From: Bacteroidota bacterium | GTDB taxonomy: Bacteria > Bacteroidota > Bacteroidia > Flavobacteriales > Flavobacteriaceae | DNA length: 64,000 bases | Assembly: GCA_023386585.1 (NCBI GenBank) | Contig: JAEWJM010000003.1 | Coordinates: 124,001 to 188,000 of the forward strand | Direction: 5' to 3' | In this document: piece by piece, positions 32,579-40,890 of the stretch | How positions within the stretch are numbered: position 1 is the stretch's first letter | Layout of the letters: each line of letters opens with the position of its first letter | Translations under genes and position numbers: made by a program | Notes under the pieces: model-generated | Told to the model about the DNA's origin: nothing | Databases searched by the model: none | Seen by the model: only the letters and a program-made list of their open reading frames with translations

Positions 32579-33673
32579 TTATAAGTACTTAACCGGGTTT
32601 GTATTGTATTCGGATAAAATGATGGCAAAATTAAGTATTTTTTTCCGAAGAAAATCAACAATATAATTTTTTGTATAGCGCTCGCTTTCGTAGTGTCCGA
32701 TGTCGGCCAATAGCAGCTTTCCTTCGGCTTCATAATAGTTGTGGTACTTGAGGTCTGCTGTTAAATAGGCATCGGCTCCGGCATTGATTGCATTTGAAAT
32801 CGCGAAGCTTCCCGATCCGCCAAGAACGGCAACTTTCTTAACCTTTTTCCCGGTGAATTCCGTGTGCCGGATTCCGCCGCAGCGCATCTTCGCCTTCACG
32901 TGGTGAAGAAATTCCTCTTCCTCCATCACAGATTCGAGTTCACCGATCATTCCCAACCCAATATTCTGATGGCGGTTCTGCAGTTGGTAAATCTCGTAGG
33001 CAACTTCCTCGTAGATGTGGTTTTCGAAAAGCGCTCTCAGGATCCCGTTTTCCTGGTGTTTTTTGTAAGTGACTTCAATTTTAATTTCGTTTCCGATGGT
33101 GAGTTCGCCCTTTTCCCCAATTACAGGATTGCTGTCTTCGTTGCCGCGATAAGTGCTCGTTCCGGCAGAATTGAAGCTGCAATGGTCGTAATTGCCGATT
33201 GTGCCGGCGCCGGCCTCAAAAAGTGCATTCCGAACCGCATCCGCATTTTCAGGAACGGTGTACGTGATGAGTTTTCGAATGAATTGTTCTTTCGGAATCA
33301 GGATTTTGGTCTGTTTAAGCCCGATCGCATCCGCAAAAATCTTATTGACGCCGTCCATGTGATTGTCCATTGCAGTATGTACCGCATAAATTGCGATATC
33401 ATTGCGGATTGCCTTAATGACGGACCTTTCCACATAATTTTTACCGGTGATTTTTTTCAATCCCGAAAACAAAATGGGATGGAAGCACACGATCACATTG
33501 CAATTTTTCTCAACGGCTTCATCAATTACGCCTTCAAGCGCATCGTGGCATACAAGAATTCCGGTTGCCGTGTTTTCGGGATCGCCAACCAATAATCCGA
33601 CATTATCAAAATCTTCCGCATAGGCTGTCGGCGCCATGCTTTCAAGTACGTTTATAATTTCTTTGATTTTCAT
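32579..33673 (-). CDS. NIF3-like dinuclear metal-centre protein
   Basis: Starting at ATG 33673, the 364-residue protein belongs to the NIF3/YbgI family (annotated as GTP cyclohydrolase 1 type 2 homologue), toroidal hexamers with two metals. Metal-ligand motifs are visible: VCFHPILF, VHTAMDNHMDGV and the C-terminal DIGHYESERY. The middle third (about 125-240) is the CutA/PII-like insert of long family members. Enzymatic function is not established. Its start overlaps the stop of the upstream gene by one base (TGATG), so translation is coupled. The coiled-coil zinc-ribbon-family gene follows directly; this gene pair is common in Bacteroidetes. Confidence 0.92.
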   Translation of the reverse strand: MKIKEIINVLESMAPTAYAEDFDNVGLLVGDPENTATGILVCHDALEGVIDEAVEKNCNVIVCFHPILFSGLKKITGKNYVERSVIKAIRNDIAIYAVHTAMDNHMDGVNKIFADAIGLKQTKILIPKEQFIRKLITYTVPENADAVRNALFEAGAGTIGNYDHCSFNSAGTSTYRGNEDSNPVIGEKGELTIGNEIKIEVTYKKHQENGILRALFENHIYEEVAYEIYQLQNRHQNIGLGMIGELESVMEEEEFLHHVKAKMRCGGIRHTEFTGKKVKKVAVLGGSGSFAISNAINAGADAYLTADLKYHNYYEAEGKLLLADIGHYESERYTKNYIVDFLRKKILNFAIILSEYNTNPVKYL

Positions 33674-34239
33674 CAGGTTGACCAAGGATTTAGGAAGTCG
33701 CGGATTTGCCAGCCATTTTCGGTGTTTTCCATTAATAATACGCTTCCGTTGTTGTGTTCAATGCTTCGGTAAAATACGACTTTTACCAATGCGTGCTTGC
33801 CGTTGTCATAAAAAACAGGCTTGCTCACGATCATCAGGCGCTGGTTGTTCAGGTTGAACCGTTTTTGTTTTTCCTGATATTGTTCGAGGCTGAGGCAAGC
33901 GTTGACTTTAATTGCGAGATTGCCTTTGTCGGCTGCAAGTACATCGGCGAGTTCGGTTGCCCAGTTATCGGCAGAGACGTCCGTACTGACCTGCTGGCGG
34001 ATCGAACGCGCGGTTTCCGGTGGAAGCTTCAGCCCGTTGACCGTCTCGAACATCTCTTCGTTGTTGTTTGCTTTGTCGCAGAAAAAGAAAAGCAGTTGGT
34101 TACGGCCTTTGTAAATCGGCTTTTCCTGCTTGTAATAATTCAGCAAAATGGTTTTCAGGATGGCTGTGTTGCGGTTTTGTTGCGGATAGGCTTGTGTTGC
34201 CGCAAAAAGAAATGCTACGATTGCTATTATTTTCTTCAT
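33673..34239 (-). CDS. Secreted hypothetical protein
   Basis: This is a 188-residue protein starting at ATG 34239 (MKKIIAIVAFLFAATQAYPQQ signal peptide; the ORF start 12 bp upstream adds four residues without support). The mature part is about 165 residues with a central helix-rich region and a C-terminal beta strand set (VKVVFYRSIEHNNGSVLLM, then NGWQIRDF) like those in NTF2-fold or DUF-type periplasmic proteins. I do not recognise a named family. It starts the three-gene unit with the NIF3-like and coiled-coil genes. A TATCTTTG element lies 33 bp upstream in the divergent lpxK spacer. Confidence 0.75.
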   Translation of the reverse strand: MKKIIAIVAFLFAATQAYPQQNRNTAILKTILLNYYKQEKPIYKGRNQLLFFFCDKANNNEEMFETVNGLKLPPETARSIRQQVSTDVSADNWATELADVLAADKGNLAIKVNACLSLEQYQEKQKRFNLNNQRLMIVSKPVFYDNGKHALVKVVFYRSIEHNNGSVLLMENTENGWQIRDFLNPWST

Positions 34240-34272
34240 ATCGGCACTCACGAATAGCTGACTTTAGTATCC

Positions 34273-34280
34273 CAAAGATA
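34273..34280 (-). promoter_or_regulatory. Probable -7 element (TATCTTTG) for the NIF3-like unit
   Basis: An exact TAnnTTTG match on the minus strand, 33 bp from the ATG at 34239, in the 60-bp divergent spacer with lpxK. On the plus strand TACTTTCG (34288-34295, one mismatch) ends 4 bp before the lpxK ATG. Confidence 0.5.
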
Positions 34281-34299
34281 AATATTATACTTTCGTAAA

Positions 34300-35340
34300 A
34301 TGGTTTGGCTGCGAAAATTACTCTTTCCTTTTTCGATTCTTTACGGCTTGGTGACTCGGCTGCGCAACTTTTTGTACGATGCCGAAATATTGAAATCAAC
34401 CACTTTCCCGGTTCCAATAATTGCTGTTGGAAACCTGAGTGTCGGCGGGACCGGAAAAAGCCCGATGGTTGAATACCTGCTGCGGATTTTGCTGCCGCGA
34501 TTTCGCGTTGCCACCTTAAGTCGCGGCTATAAACGAGCATCCTCAGGTTTTATTCTTGCCGATGAAAATTCGGATGCCAAATCGTTGGGCGACGAGCCTT
34601 TTCAATTTTATAAAAAATTTCCGCAAGCCATAGTTGCGGTTGATGCGGATCGAAGGAACGGGATTTCAAAACTGTTGGCGCAAAAAACTGCACCTGAAAT
34701 TATCGTACTTGACGATGCGTTCCAGCACCGGAAAGTCCGCGCCGGTTTTTACATTCTGCTTACGTCCTACGACGATCCGTATTTTTCCGATCTTTTCCTT
34801 CCTGCGGGTAATCTGCGGGAATCACGAAACGGTGCCAAACGGGCAGACGTCATCGTGGTCACCAAATGTCCGCCAACCTTAAGCAATCAGGAGCAACTCA
34901 ACATCAGGAAAAAGCTTGAAAGCCTTCCGCGGCAGCAGGTTTATTTTACTTCGATTGGTTATAACGATGTTGTGGAAGGCAGTGGGAACTTCCCCGTTTC
35001 GGCAATCAAAAAAGAACCGAAACTACTTGTCGCCGGAATCGCGAAGCCCGAGCCTTTTTTCGCATATTTGCAGAGTGGAAGCGATGAAGTGATGCGCTTT
35101 CCGGATCATCACGATTTCAGTGATTCCGATATAAACAACATCCGGCGAAAGGCTGCCGGACGAAAAATAGTAACTACTGAAAAAGATTACGTCAGGCTGA
35201 ACGGCCGCATCGGGAACAACCTTTATTACCTTCCAATTCGATGTGAATTTCTCGAGGACGCAACCGATTTCGATAAAACAATAAAAGAGTATGTGGGAAA
35301 AAGTACAGGAAACAGTCAATTACATCAGGGAAACCACTGA
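34300..35340 (+). CDS. lpxK: Tetraacyldisaccharide 4'-kinase LpxK
   Basis: The 346-residue inner-membrane-associated kinase adds the 4'-phosphate to the lipid A disaccharide. It starts with a hydrophobic N-terminal helix (LLFPFSILYGLVTRLRNF) and has the P-loop GNLSVGGTGKSPMVEYLL (about 46-63), SRGYKR, and DDAFQHRKV containing the catalytic Asp. The rest is typical. The 3' end overlaps the purine nucleoside phosphorylase start by 50 bp in another frame. Transcribed rightward from a compact divergent promoter region. Confidence 0.95.
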   Translation: MVWLRKLLFPFSILYGLVTRLRNFLYDAEILKSTTFPVPIIAVGNLSVGGTGKSPMVEYLLRILLPRFRVATLSRGYKRASSGFILADENSDAKSLGDEPFQFYKKFPQAIVAVDADRRNGISKLLAQKTAPEIIVLDDAFQHRKVRAGFYILLTSYDDPYFSDLFLPAGNLRESRNGAKRADVIVVTKCPPTLSNQEQLNIRKKLESLPRQQVYFTSIGYNDVVEGSGNFPVSAIKKEPKLLVAGIAKPEPFFAYLQSGSDEVMRFPDHHDFSDSDINNIRRKAAGRKIVTTEKDYVRLNGRIGNNLYYLPIRCEFLEDATDFDKTIKEYVGKSTGNSQLHQGNH

Positions 35341-36103
35341 TTTCAGGCCTGAATACGGAGTAATTTTGGGATCGGGTCTGGGAAGTTTTACGGACGACAT
35401 GGATATAAAGTTTGTGTTGCCATACGCCGATATACCTAATTTTCCTGTTTCGACGGTTGAAGGCCACGCAGGAGCGCTTGTTTTTGGTACGATTGGCAAC
35501 AAAAACGTCGTCGCGATGCAAGGGCGATTTCACTATTACGAAGGCTACAACATGCAGGAAGTTACTTTTCCGGTGCGCGTGATGAAATATGCAGGAATTG
35601 AAAAATTGATCGTCTCCAACGCTTCCGGCGGAGTAAATCCGCATTATAAAGTCGGCTCGATCGTCATAATCAAAGACCACATCAACCTTATGCCTGAGCA
35701 TCCGTTACGTGGGAAAAATGATTTCCGTTTCGGGCCACGCTTTGTGAACATGAGCACGCCTTATAGTCCGCAAATGATTCACCTCGCCAAAGAAATCGGC
35801 TATGAATTTGAAATCGACGTAAAAGAAGGCGTTTATCTTGGACTGCAGGGGCCAACATTTGAAACGCTCGCCGAATACCGCATGGTAAAAGCGCTTGGAG
35901 GCGATTGCGTTGGGATGTCAACCGTGCCCGAAGTAATTGTTGCGCGTCATATGGAGTTGGAGACTTTTGGAATTTCTGTGATCACCGACATCGGAAATGA
36001 AGACAGCATCGGCGAAATTACGCACAACGAAGTGCTTGAAGCTGCACGCGCAGCGGAGCCGAAAGTGAGGAAGTTGATCCGCGAGTTGATTTTGAGGTAC
36101 TAA
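35291..36103 (+). CDS. Purine-nucleoside phosphorylase (trimeric type)
   Basis: The 270-residue enzyme cleaves purine nucleosides to base and ribose 1-phosphate in purine salvage. Signatures are GVILGSGLGSF (phosphate loop), GRFHYYEGYNM, SNASGGVNP, YLGLQGPTFETLAEYR and MSTVPEVIVARH. This is the low-molecular-mass trimeric class (PNP/MTAP family). The start ATG at 35291 lies 50 bp inside the lpxK reading frame, and residues MWEKVQETVNYIRETTDF match the expected N-terminal helix, so the overlap is real. The stop overlaps the first unit of a nine-unit heptad tract. Confidence 0.93.
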   Translation: MWEKVQETVNYIRETTDFRPEYGVILGSGLGSFTDDMDIKFVLPYADIPNFPVSTVEGHAGALVFGTIGNKNVVAMQGRFHYYEGYNMQEVTFPVRVMKYAGIEKLIVSNASGGVNPHYKVGSIVIIKDHINLMPEHPLRGKNDFRFGPRFVNMSTPYSPQMIHLAKEIGYEFEIDVKEGVYLGLQGPTFETLAEYRMVKALGGDCVGMSTVPEVIVARHMELETFGISVITDIGNEDSIGEITHNEVLEAARAAEPKVRKLIRELILRY

Positions 36104-36164
36104 AGACCAAAGACCAAAGACCAAAGTCAAAAGTCAAAAGTCGAAAGTCGAAAGTCGAAAGTCT
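36102..36164 (+). repeat. Period-7 tract, nine units of AAAGWCN
   Basis: Nine consecutive 7-bp units keep perfect register: three AAAGACC, two AAAGTCA, three AAAGTCG and one AAAGTCT. The first unit overlaps the stop codon of the phosphorylase gene, and the tract ends 18 bp before the end of the convergent kinase gene. Confidence 0.85.
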
Positions 36165-36181
36165 AACGACCAGCGAAGACA

Positions 36182-38347
36182 TTAAATATTCTGTGAGATT
36201 ACCTTATAAAAATTATCCGGGTCGAACGGCTTCGTGATTACATCGTTCATTCCGTAGCTTAGCAGCATTTCACGATTTTCGTTGAGCGATATAGCCGTCA
36301 GTGCGATGATTCGCGTATGCGTGTCAAACGTCCGGATCGACTGTGTAGCAATGGTTCCGTTGATTCCCGGAAGATGGACATCCATCAGCACCAGGTCGTA
36401 ATAATTGTTTTTTACCGCCTCGATCGCATCTTCGCCATTATCGATGATCTCAACCAGCATCTGTTTATTTTCCAACATTTTCTTGGTGATCATCTGGTTG
36501 ATTTTGTTGTCTTCGATCAGCAGTACTTTTTTGTTGATGAAAACCGATTCATCATAATCCTTGTCGTTTTCAATCGTTACTTCCGAACCGACCCTGAAGT
36601 TAAGGCCGAACGAAAACGTCGAGCCGCGGCCAACTTTACTCTCAAGGCGAATCTGCCCGCCCAGGATTTCAACCAGTTTCTTCACAATGTTGAGTCCGAG
36701 TCCGGTGCCGCCATATTTGCGGTTGATTTCAATGGAACCCTGCGAAAAGCTGTCGAAAACGGTTTCCTGCTTGTCTTCGGGAATTCCGATCCCCGTATCC
36801 ACAATCTTGAAGTGGATCCGTGCGTTTTCCTCGTCCTTCGATTCCATTTTGGCAATGACTTTCACTTCTCCGTTTTTGGTGAACTTCAGCGCGTTGTTGA
36901 TCAGGTTGATGAACACCTGCGACAGCTTTGTCGGATCGCCGATCAGGTTGTCCGGAATTTCATTGTCGATCTCAATGATGTACTTGTTGTTGTTGGTATA
37001 AGCGAGTTCTTTAAGCGAATTCTGGATGTTTTCCAGCAAAAGCTTCAGGTTGAAATTGATCGCTTCGGCCTGCACATTGTTCGATTCAATCCGGTTGATC
37101 TCGAGAATTTCATTGATGAACGTCAGCAGGTAATTTCCGGAAAACTTAAGCGATGTCAGGTAATTGAGCTGCGATTTCTTCGGATTTTCCTCGAGCAAAA
37201 GGTGCGTTATCCCGTTGATTGCATTCAATGGCGTGCGAAGCTCGTGGCTGACGGTCGACAAGAATTCGGCGCGCGCCTTTGATGCCTTTTCGGCTTTGTC
37301 CTTCGCCATCTGAAGCTCGTTATTTTTCTCCTTCAGCAGTAAATTCGACTGGTTCCTGATGATGTTGTTCTTGTAAAGAGAAAGGCTCAACAGCGAAAGT
37401 ATCGATATCAACGCAATCGCCAGGATGCTGACGACTTTCGCAAATCGGTTGATTTCCTGCTGCTTTTTGTTTTCCTTGTCCATTTGCGCAATCGTACGCA
37501 GGGTTTCGCTCTCCTTAAATTTATTGTAATCCTCGGTCCCAAGCCGTTCGTGGTTTAAAGTGTTGATGCTGTCCTTAAGCTCCAGGTGCATTTTCAGATA
37601 TTTGAAAGCATTCGAATCATCCGACATATCTTCATATACGTCGCTCATCGCTTCGTATATTTTTGATGTGAGGTCGATGTTGTGCGTTCTTTTGCTGGCT
37701 TCAAGTGCACGTTTCAGGTAATTGATCGCCAAATTGCTGCGGTTTTGTTCGGCTTCGATAGTTCCGATCTGGTATAAGGCTTCACCTTTGACTTTATACA
37801 GATCTTCGTTATCGGGCTGCGCAACCAGCGAGCTGAATATCGAAGATGCCATTTTGTACTTTCCCTTTGCCTTGTAAACGATTCCTTTTTGCAGGTTCAA
37901 TAGCTCGATTGCGTCGGGAATGCGCAGGTTTTGGTAGATAGCTTTGGCTTGGTTAAAACTCGCTTCTGCCTCGGTGTAATTCTCCTTCTCCATATAGCAG
38001 AGTCCGAGGTTGTAATAAGCGTAAGCCTGCTCTGTCGAAGGCTTCAGCGTGTTGTAAAGCGTGATGGTTTTCTTGAAAATGTCGATCGCATCGTCGTATT
38101 TCTTAAGTTCAAAATACAGTATTCCCTGCGTTGACGAAGCGTTGGCCTCAGCCTTTACGTTTGCAGTCGAATGTGCGTAATCAATTGCCTTTTGCGTTTG
38201 ATTTAAGGCATTTTTGTAGTTGTTGATCTTTGAGCTGAAATTGGCGAGTTGCAGATAATAGGCGACACTATCGGACTTTGTACCATTATCTTTTTGGGAA
38301 AATAATGGCGACACAAAAAATAAAAGCAACAGGAGATAAAGCCTCAT
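36182..38347 (-). CDS. TPR-containing hybrid sensor histidine kinase/response regulator
   Basis: The 721-residue membrane sensor has a signal-peptide-like N-terminus (LLLLFFVSPLFSQ). A periplasmic or extracytoplasmic region of about six TPR units (25-290, e.g. AYYNLGLCYMEKENYTEA) is followed by one transmembrane helix (about 305-330), a coiled-coil linker, HisKA with the phospho-His in STVSHELRTPLNAI (near 370), HATPase_c (DTGIGI, GGTGLGL), and a C-terminal receiver with Asp in VLMDVHLPG. This class in Bacteroidetes senses unknown signals through the TPR domain and relays phosphate internally. No DNA-binding regulator is adjacent. The gene stands alone, transcribed away from gap. Confidence 0.92.
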   Translation of the reverse strand: MRLYLLLLLFFVSPLFSQKDNGTKSDSVAYYLQLANFSSKINNYKNALNQTQKAIDYAHSTANVKAEANASSTQGILYFELKKYDDAIDIFKKTITLYNTLKPSTEQAYAYYNLGLCYMEKENYTEAEASFNQAKAIYQNLRIPDAIELLNLQKGIVYKAKGKYKMASSIFSSLVAQPDNEDLYKVKGEALYQIGTIEAEQNRSNLAINYLKRALEASKRTHNIDLTSKIYEAMSDVYEDMSDDSNAFKYLKMHLELKDSINTLNHERLGTEDYNKFKESETLRTIAQMDKENKKQQEINRFAKVVSILAIALISILSLLSLSLYKNNIIRNQSNLLLKEKNNELQMAKDKAEKASKARAEFLSTVSHELRTPLNAINGITHLLLEENPKKSQLNYLTSLKFSGNYLLTFINEILEINRIESNNVQAEAINFNLKLLLENIQNSLKELAYTNNNKYIIEIDNEIPDNLIGDPTKLSQVFINLINNALKFTKNGEVKVIAKMESKDEENARIHFKIVDTGIGIPEDKQETVFDSFSQGSIEINRKYGGTGLGLNIVKKLVEILGGQIRLESKVGRGSTFSFGLNFRVGSEVTIENDKDYDESVFINKKVLLIEDNKINQMITKKMLENKQMLVEIIDNGEDAIEAVKNNYYDLVLMDVHLPGINGTIATQSIRTFDTHTRIIALTAISLNENREMLLSYGMNDVITKPFDPDNFYKVISQNI

Positions 38348-38391
38348 TCAGAAAAAGCGGTGGTTTCGATGGCTAAATATAGCTATTTATT

Positions 38392-39387
38392 TTAAACAGC
38401 CAACTTTATCAGATCGATCAGCCTTGAGCAAAAACCGATCTCATTGTCGTACCAGCCAACGACTTTTACCATTTTTCCAAGGACGGACGTCAGCTGCGCA
38501 TCAAAGAGGCAGGAGTTACGATTTCCGAGTACGTCCACCGAAACAATCGGGTCTTCGGTATAAGCAAGAATTCCTTTCAGGTTGCCTTCAGATGCGAGTC
38601 GGAACGCTTGATTGATTTCCTCAATGGATGTTTCTCGTTTTACATAACAGGTGATATCGGTCAGCGAGCCGTCGGGAACGGGAACGCGGATGCCGCTTCC
38701 GCCGATTCGGCCTTCCATTTCCGGGAAAATTTTCGTCAGTGCTTTGGCCGCGCCGGTTGTCGTTGGAACGATCGATTGCGAGGCAGCGCGCGCACGCCGA
38801 AGGTCGCGGTGCGGCTGGTCGTGAAGGCTTTGGTCGGTAGTGTAGGAGTGAACCGTCGTAATGTACGCCTGTTCTATGCCGCAAAGTTCATTGATTATCC
38901 TGATCATCGGTGCCGCGTTGTTCGTGGTACAGCTCGCGTTTGAAACGATGGTTTCCGATCCGTCGAGAATTTGCTCGTTGACGCCAAGAACAATGGTCTT
39001 GATTTCGGGAGTTTCCGAGGGAGCCGACAGGATTACTTTTTTTGCACCTGAAGTCAAATGCGCGGCGATTTCGCTGTAGATCTTGTATTTGCCGGTCGAT
39101 TCGACAACTACATCGACATCGCAGGACTTCCAGTCGATTGCATCGATTTTCCTTTCATGGAAAAAGCGATAATGTTTTTTATTGACGATGATTCCGCTTT
39201 CGTCGAAAGTGCATTCTGCATTGAGTATGCCGTGGATGCTGTCGTATTTGAGCAAGTGCGCCATCGTTTTGTTGTCGGCGATATCGTTAATGGCGACGAC
39301 TTCAATTTCGGGATTGTCGAGCAGCAGCCGGAACAGGTTTCTCCCGATTCGCCCGAAGCCGTTGATGGCAACTTTGGTTTTAGTCAT
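38392..39387 (-). CDS. gap: Type I glyceraldehyde-3-phosphate dehydrogenase
   Basis: The 331-residue glycolytic/gluconeogenic enzyme has NAD-binding INGFGRIGRNLFRL at the N-terminus, catalytic Cys in SNASCTTNNAAP (near 150), His in TTVHSYTTDQ and substrate motifs RAARAASQSIVPTTTGAAKAL. The C-terminus WYDNEIGFCSRLIDL is typical. Residue 33 region reads INDIADNKTMAHLL, with the Asp that favours NAD. Length matches the family. Some flavobacteria have two gap genes; whether this is the glycolytic copy cannot be told from the window. Confidence 0.96.
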   Translation of the reverse strand: MTKTKVAINGFGRIGRNLFRLLLDNPEIEVVAINDIADNKTMAHLLKYDSIHGILNAECTFDESGIIVNKKHYRFFHERKIDAIDWKSCDVDVVVESTGKYKIYSEIAAHLTSGAKKVILSAPSETPEIKTIVLGVNEQILDGSETIVSNASCTTNNAAPMIRIINELCGIEQAYITTVHSYTTDQSLHDQPHRDLRRARAASQSIVPTTTGAAKALTKIFPEMEGRIGGSGIRVPVPDGSLTDITCYVKRETSIEEINQAFRLASEGNLKGILAYTEDPIVSVDVLGNRNSCLFDAQLTSVLGKMVKVVGWYDNEIGFCSRLIDLIKLAV

Positions 39388-39426
39388 AGGTAAATTTATG
39401 TCGGAAATTCGGTTTTTGCAGACGGC

Positions 39427-39486
39427 GCGGTAGCGATTGCAGCAAAGTACCGCGTACTGCGGAAAGCGCGGGCCGAAGGCACCGCC
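39427..39486 (-). repeat. Folded intergenic element (copy C, minus orientation)
   Basis: Read on the minus strand, the 60-bp sequence starts GGCGGTGCCTTCGGCC and ends ATCGCTACCGC. The outer arms GCGGT / ACCGC can pair, GCC-TTC-GGC forms a small hairpin, and CCGC / GCGG a second. It parallels copy A at 49719-49777 in order, spacing and words. It lies between lipA and gap and is directly followed by a heptad tract. Confidence 0.6.
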
Positions 39487-39514
39487 ATTAATTACTAATT
39501 ATTAATTATTAATT
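39487..39514 (+). repeat. Period-7 tract, four units of AYTAATT
   Basis: Four 7-bp units (ATTAATT, ACTAATT, then ATTAATT twice) run from the end of folded element C to 2 bp from the lipA stop codon. Confidence 0.6.
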
Positions 39515-39516
39515 AT

Positions 39517-40395
39517 TTATAGAATGTGCTTCTGCGCATGGTATGAACTGCGGACCAACGCGCCGCTTTCGACGTGGCGGAATCCCATTTGCTTGCCGAA
39601 TTCCTCATATTTTTTGAACTGCTCCGGCGTGATGAACTCTTTCACCGGCAGGTGTTTTTTGCTGGGCTGCAGGTATTGGCCGATCGTGACCACATCGACA
39701 TTGGCATCGCGCAGGTCGCGCATGGTTTGCAGCACTTCTTCCTCAGTTTCGCCGAGTCCGAGCATAATTCCCGATTTTGTGCGCTTGATTCCTTTTTCCT
39801 TCAGGTATTTCAGGACGGCGAGGCTGCGGTCGTATTTTGCCTGGATGCGCACTTCACGCGTAAGCCTGCGAACCGTCTCCATGTTGTGGGAAACGACTTC
39901 GGGATTGGCGGCAACGATGCGGTCGAGATTGCGCTCATTGCCTTGAAAATCGGGAATAAGCGTTTCCAAGGTGGTTTCGGGATTCATTCTTCGGATGGCG
40001 CGAACGGTTTCGTACCAGATGATCGATCCCATGTCTTTCAGGTCGTCGCGGTCAACCGAAGTTACGACGGCGTGCTTGATATTCATTATTTTGATCGATC
40101 GGGCTACTTTTTCGGGTTCGTCCCAATCAACTGTTTCCGGGCGTCCGGTTTTTACGCCGCAGAAGCCGCAGGAACGCGTGCAGATATTTCCGAGAATCAT
40201 AAACGTTGCGGTTCCTTCGCCCCAGCATTCGCCCATGTTTGGGCAGCTTCCCGAGGTGCAAATGGTGTTGAGTTTGTATTTGTCGACCAATCCGCGCAGT
40301 TCTGTGTATTTCTGGCCGATGGGCAATTTCACCTTGAGCCATTTCGGCTTTCCCGGTGCTGCGGTTGGTAGGTTGTTGTCTAGTAGCGTTTCCAT
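39517..40395 (-). CDS. lipA: Lipoyl synthase
   Basis: Starting at ATG 40395, the 292-residue radical-SAM enzyme inserts two sulfurs into octanoyl groups of lipoyl domains. Cluster motifs are complete: the auxiliary cluster C-x4-C-x5-C (CTSGSCPNMGEC), the radical-SAM CTRSCGFC, and the C-terminal RSSYHAQ with its Ser ligand. Length is typical (about 290). The ORF to 40509 would add 38 residues without family similarity. There is no lipB nearby. The upstream spacer holds a decayed heptad tract and the terminator of the next gene. Confidence 0.96.
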   Translation of the reverse strand: METLLDNNLPTAAPGKPKWLKVKLPIGQKYTELRGLVDKYKLNTICTSGSCPNMGECWGEGTATFMILGNICTRSCGFCGVKTGRPETVDWDEPEKVARSIKIMNIKHAVVTSVDRDDLKDMGSIIWYETVRAIRRMNPETTLETLIPDFQGNERNLDRIVAANPEVVSHNMETVRRLTREVRIQAKYDRSLAVLKYLKEKGIKRTKSGIMLGLGETEEEVLQTMRDLRDANVDVVTIGQYLQPSKKHLPVKEFITPEQFKKYEEFGKQMGFRHVESGALVRSSYHAQKHIL

Positions 40396-40439
40396 AACGG
40401 AATTTTGAGCAGCAAAGATAACGAAAGTGTTTGAGCAAT

Positions 40440-40495
40440 GCGGAATGAAGGTTTCAGATTTAGGATCAGGAGTTGGCAGGTTTGGAATATGAGCT
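40440..40495. repeat. Possible decayed period-7 tract
   Basis: Eight consecutive 7-bp windows share T (or C once) at position 7 and purines at positions 4-5 (GAAGGTT, TCAGATT, TAGGATC, AGGAGTT and others). The match is loose and could be chance. Confidence 0.3.
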
Positions 40496-40497
40496 CG

Positions 40498-40523
40498 TAA
40501 AAAAGCCACCGATTTGGTGGCTT
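40498..40523 (-). terminator. Intrinsic terminator of the second DUF3606 gene
   Basis: An 8-bp stem (AAGCCACC / GGTGGCTT) with a 5-base loop is followed on the minus strand by a T-run. Confidence 0.85.
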
Positions 40524-40526
40524 GAA

Positions 40527-40703
40527 TTATTCTTCGCCGAGGTAACGTTCAACATCCTCGACCTGATTTCCTGCTGCTTCAACAGCATCGCGGAGTTCTT
40601 CTCTTGAAACCCCGAATTTTTCAGACCAATATTGAACTTCATATTCCTCAGAGGTGTTAATGCGGGTCCGATCCTGGCCGCCGGTGTTTTGCTTATTGTC
40701 CAT
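40527..40703 (-). CDS. DUF3606 small protein (second copy)
   Basis: This 58-residue DUF3606 protein starts at ATG 40703 (MDNKQNTGG; a longer ORF start at 40739 lacks support). It aligns well with the copy at 10752-10940: RTRIN-x-SEEYEVQYW, SEKFGVSREELRDAV and a short acidic tail here (EDVERYLGEE) instead of a basic one (NHTRR) there. Function is unknown. The helix-turn-helix-like second half might bind nucleic acid, but this is speculation. It has its own terminator immediately downstream. Confidence 0.82.
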   Translation of the reverse strand: MDNKQNTGGQDRTRINTSEEYEVQYWSEKFGVSREELRDAVEAAGNQVEDVERYLGEE

Positions 40704-40877
40704 GATGTTGATTTTTAGAATTCCATTAAAGTTATCCAATAAGTGTTAATGATTGAGCCATCAAATTGTTAAAACCGCCACAACGGACCATAATTTTTTA
40801 ATTGGATTTCAGCGACTTAAAATTCCCTTAAAACAACTCGCCGGCGGTTTTTGAATCCGTAATTTTAAGAGTTAATT

Positions 40878-40885
40878 TAAATTTG
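40878..40885 (+). promoter_or_regulatory. -7 element (TAAATTTG) five bases before an ATG
   Basis: An exact TAnnTTTG match immediately upstream of the 70-residue protein start at 40891, again consistent with a nearly leaderless mRNA. Confidence 0.5.
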
Positions 40886-40890
40886 AACTT

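Noticed and set aside
36102..36164. CRISPR-like array
   Set aside because: Units are 7 bp and contiguous, without spacers, and no cas genes are present.
40396..40509. Longer lipoyl synthase N-terminus (start 40509)
   Set aside because: The 38 added residues do not resemble LipA and cross the decayed heptad spacer; ATG 40395 gives the usual length.
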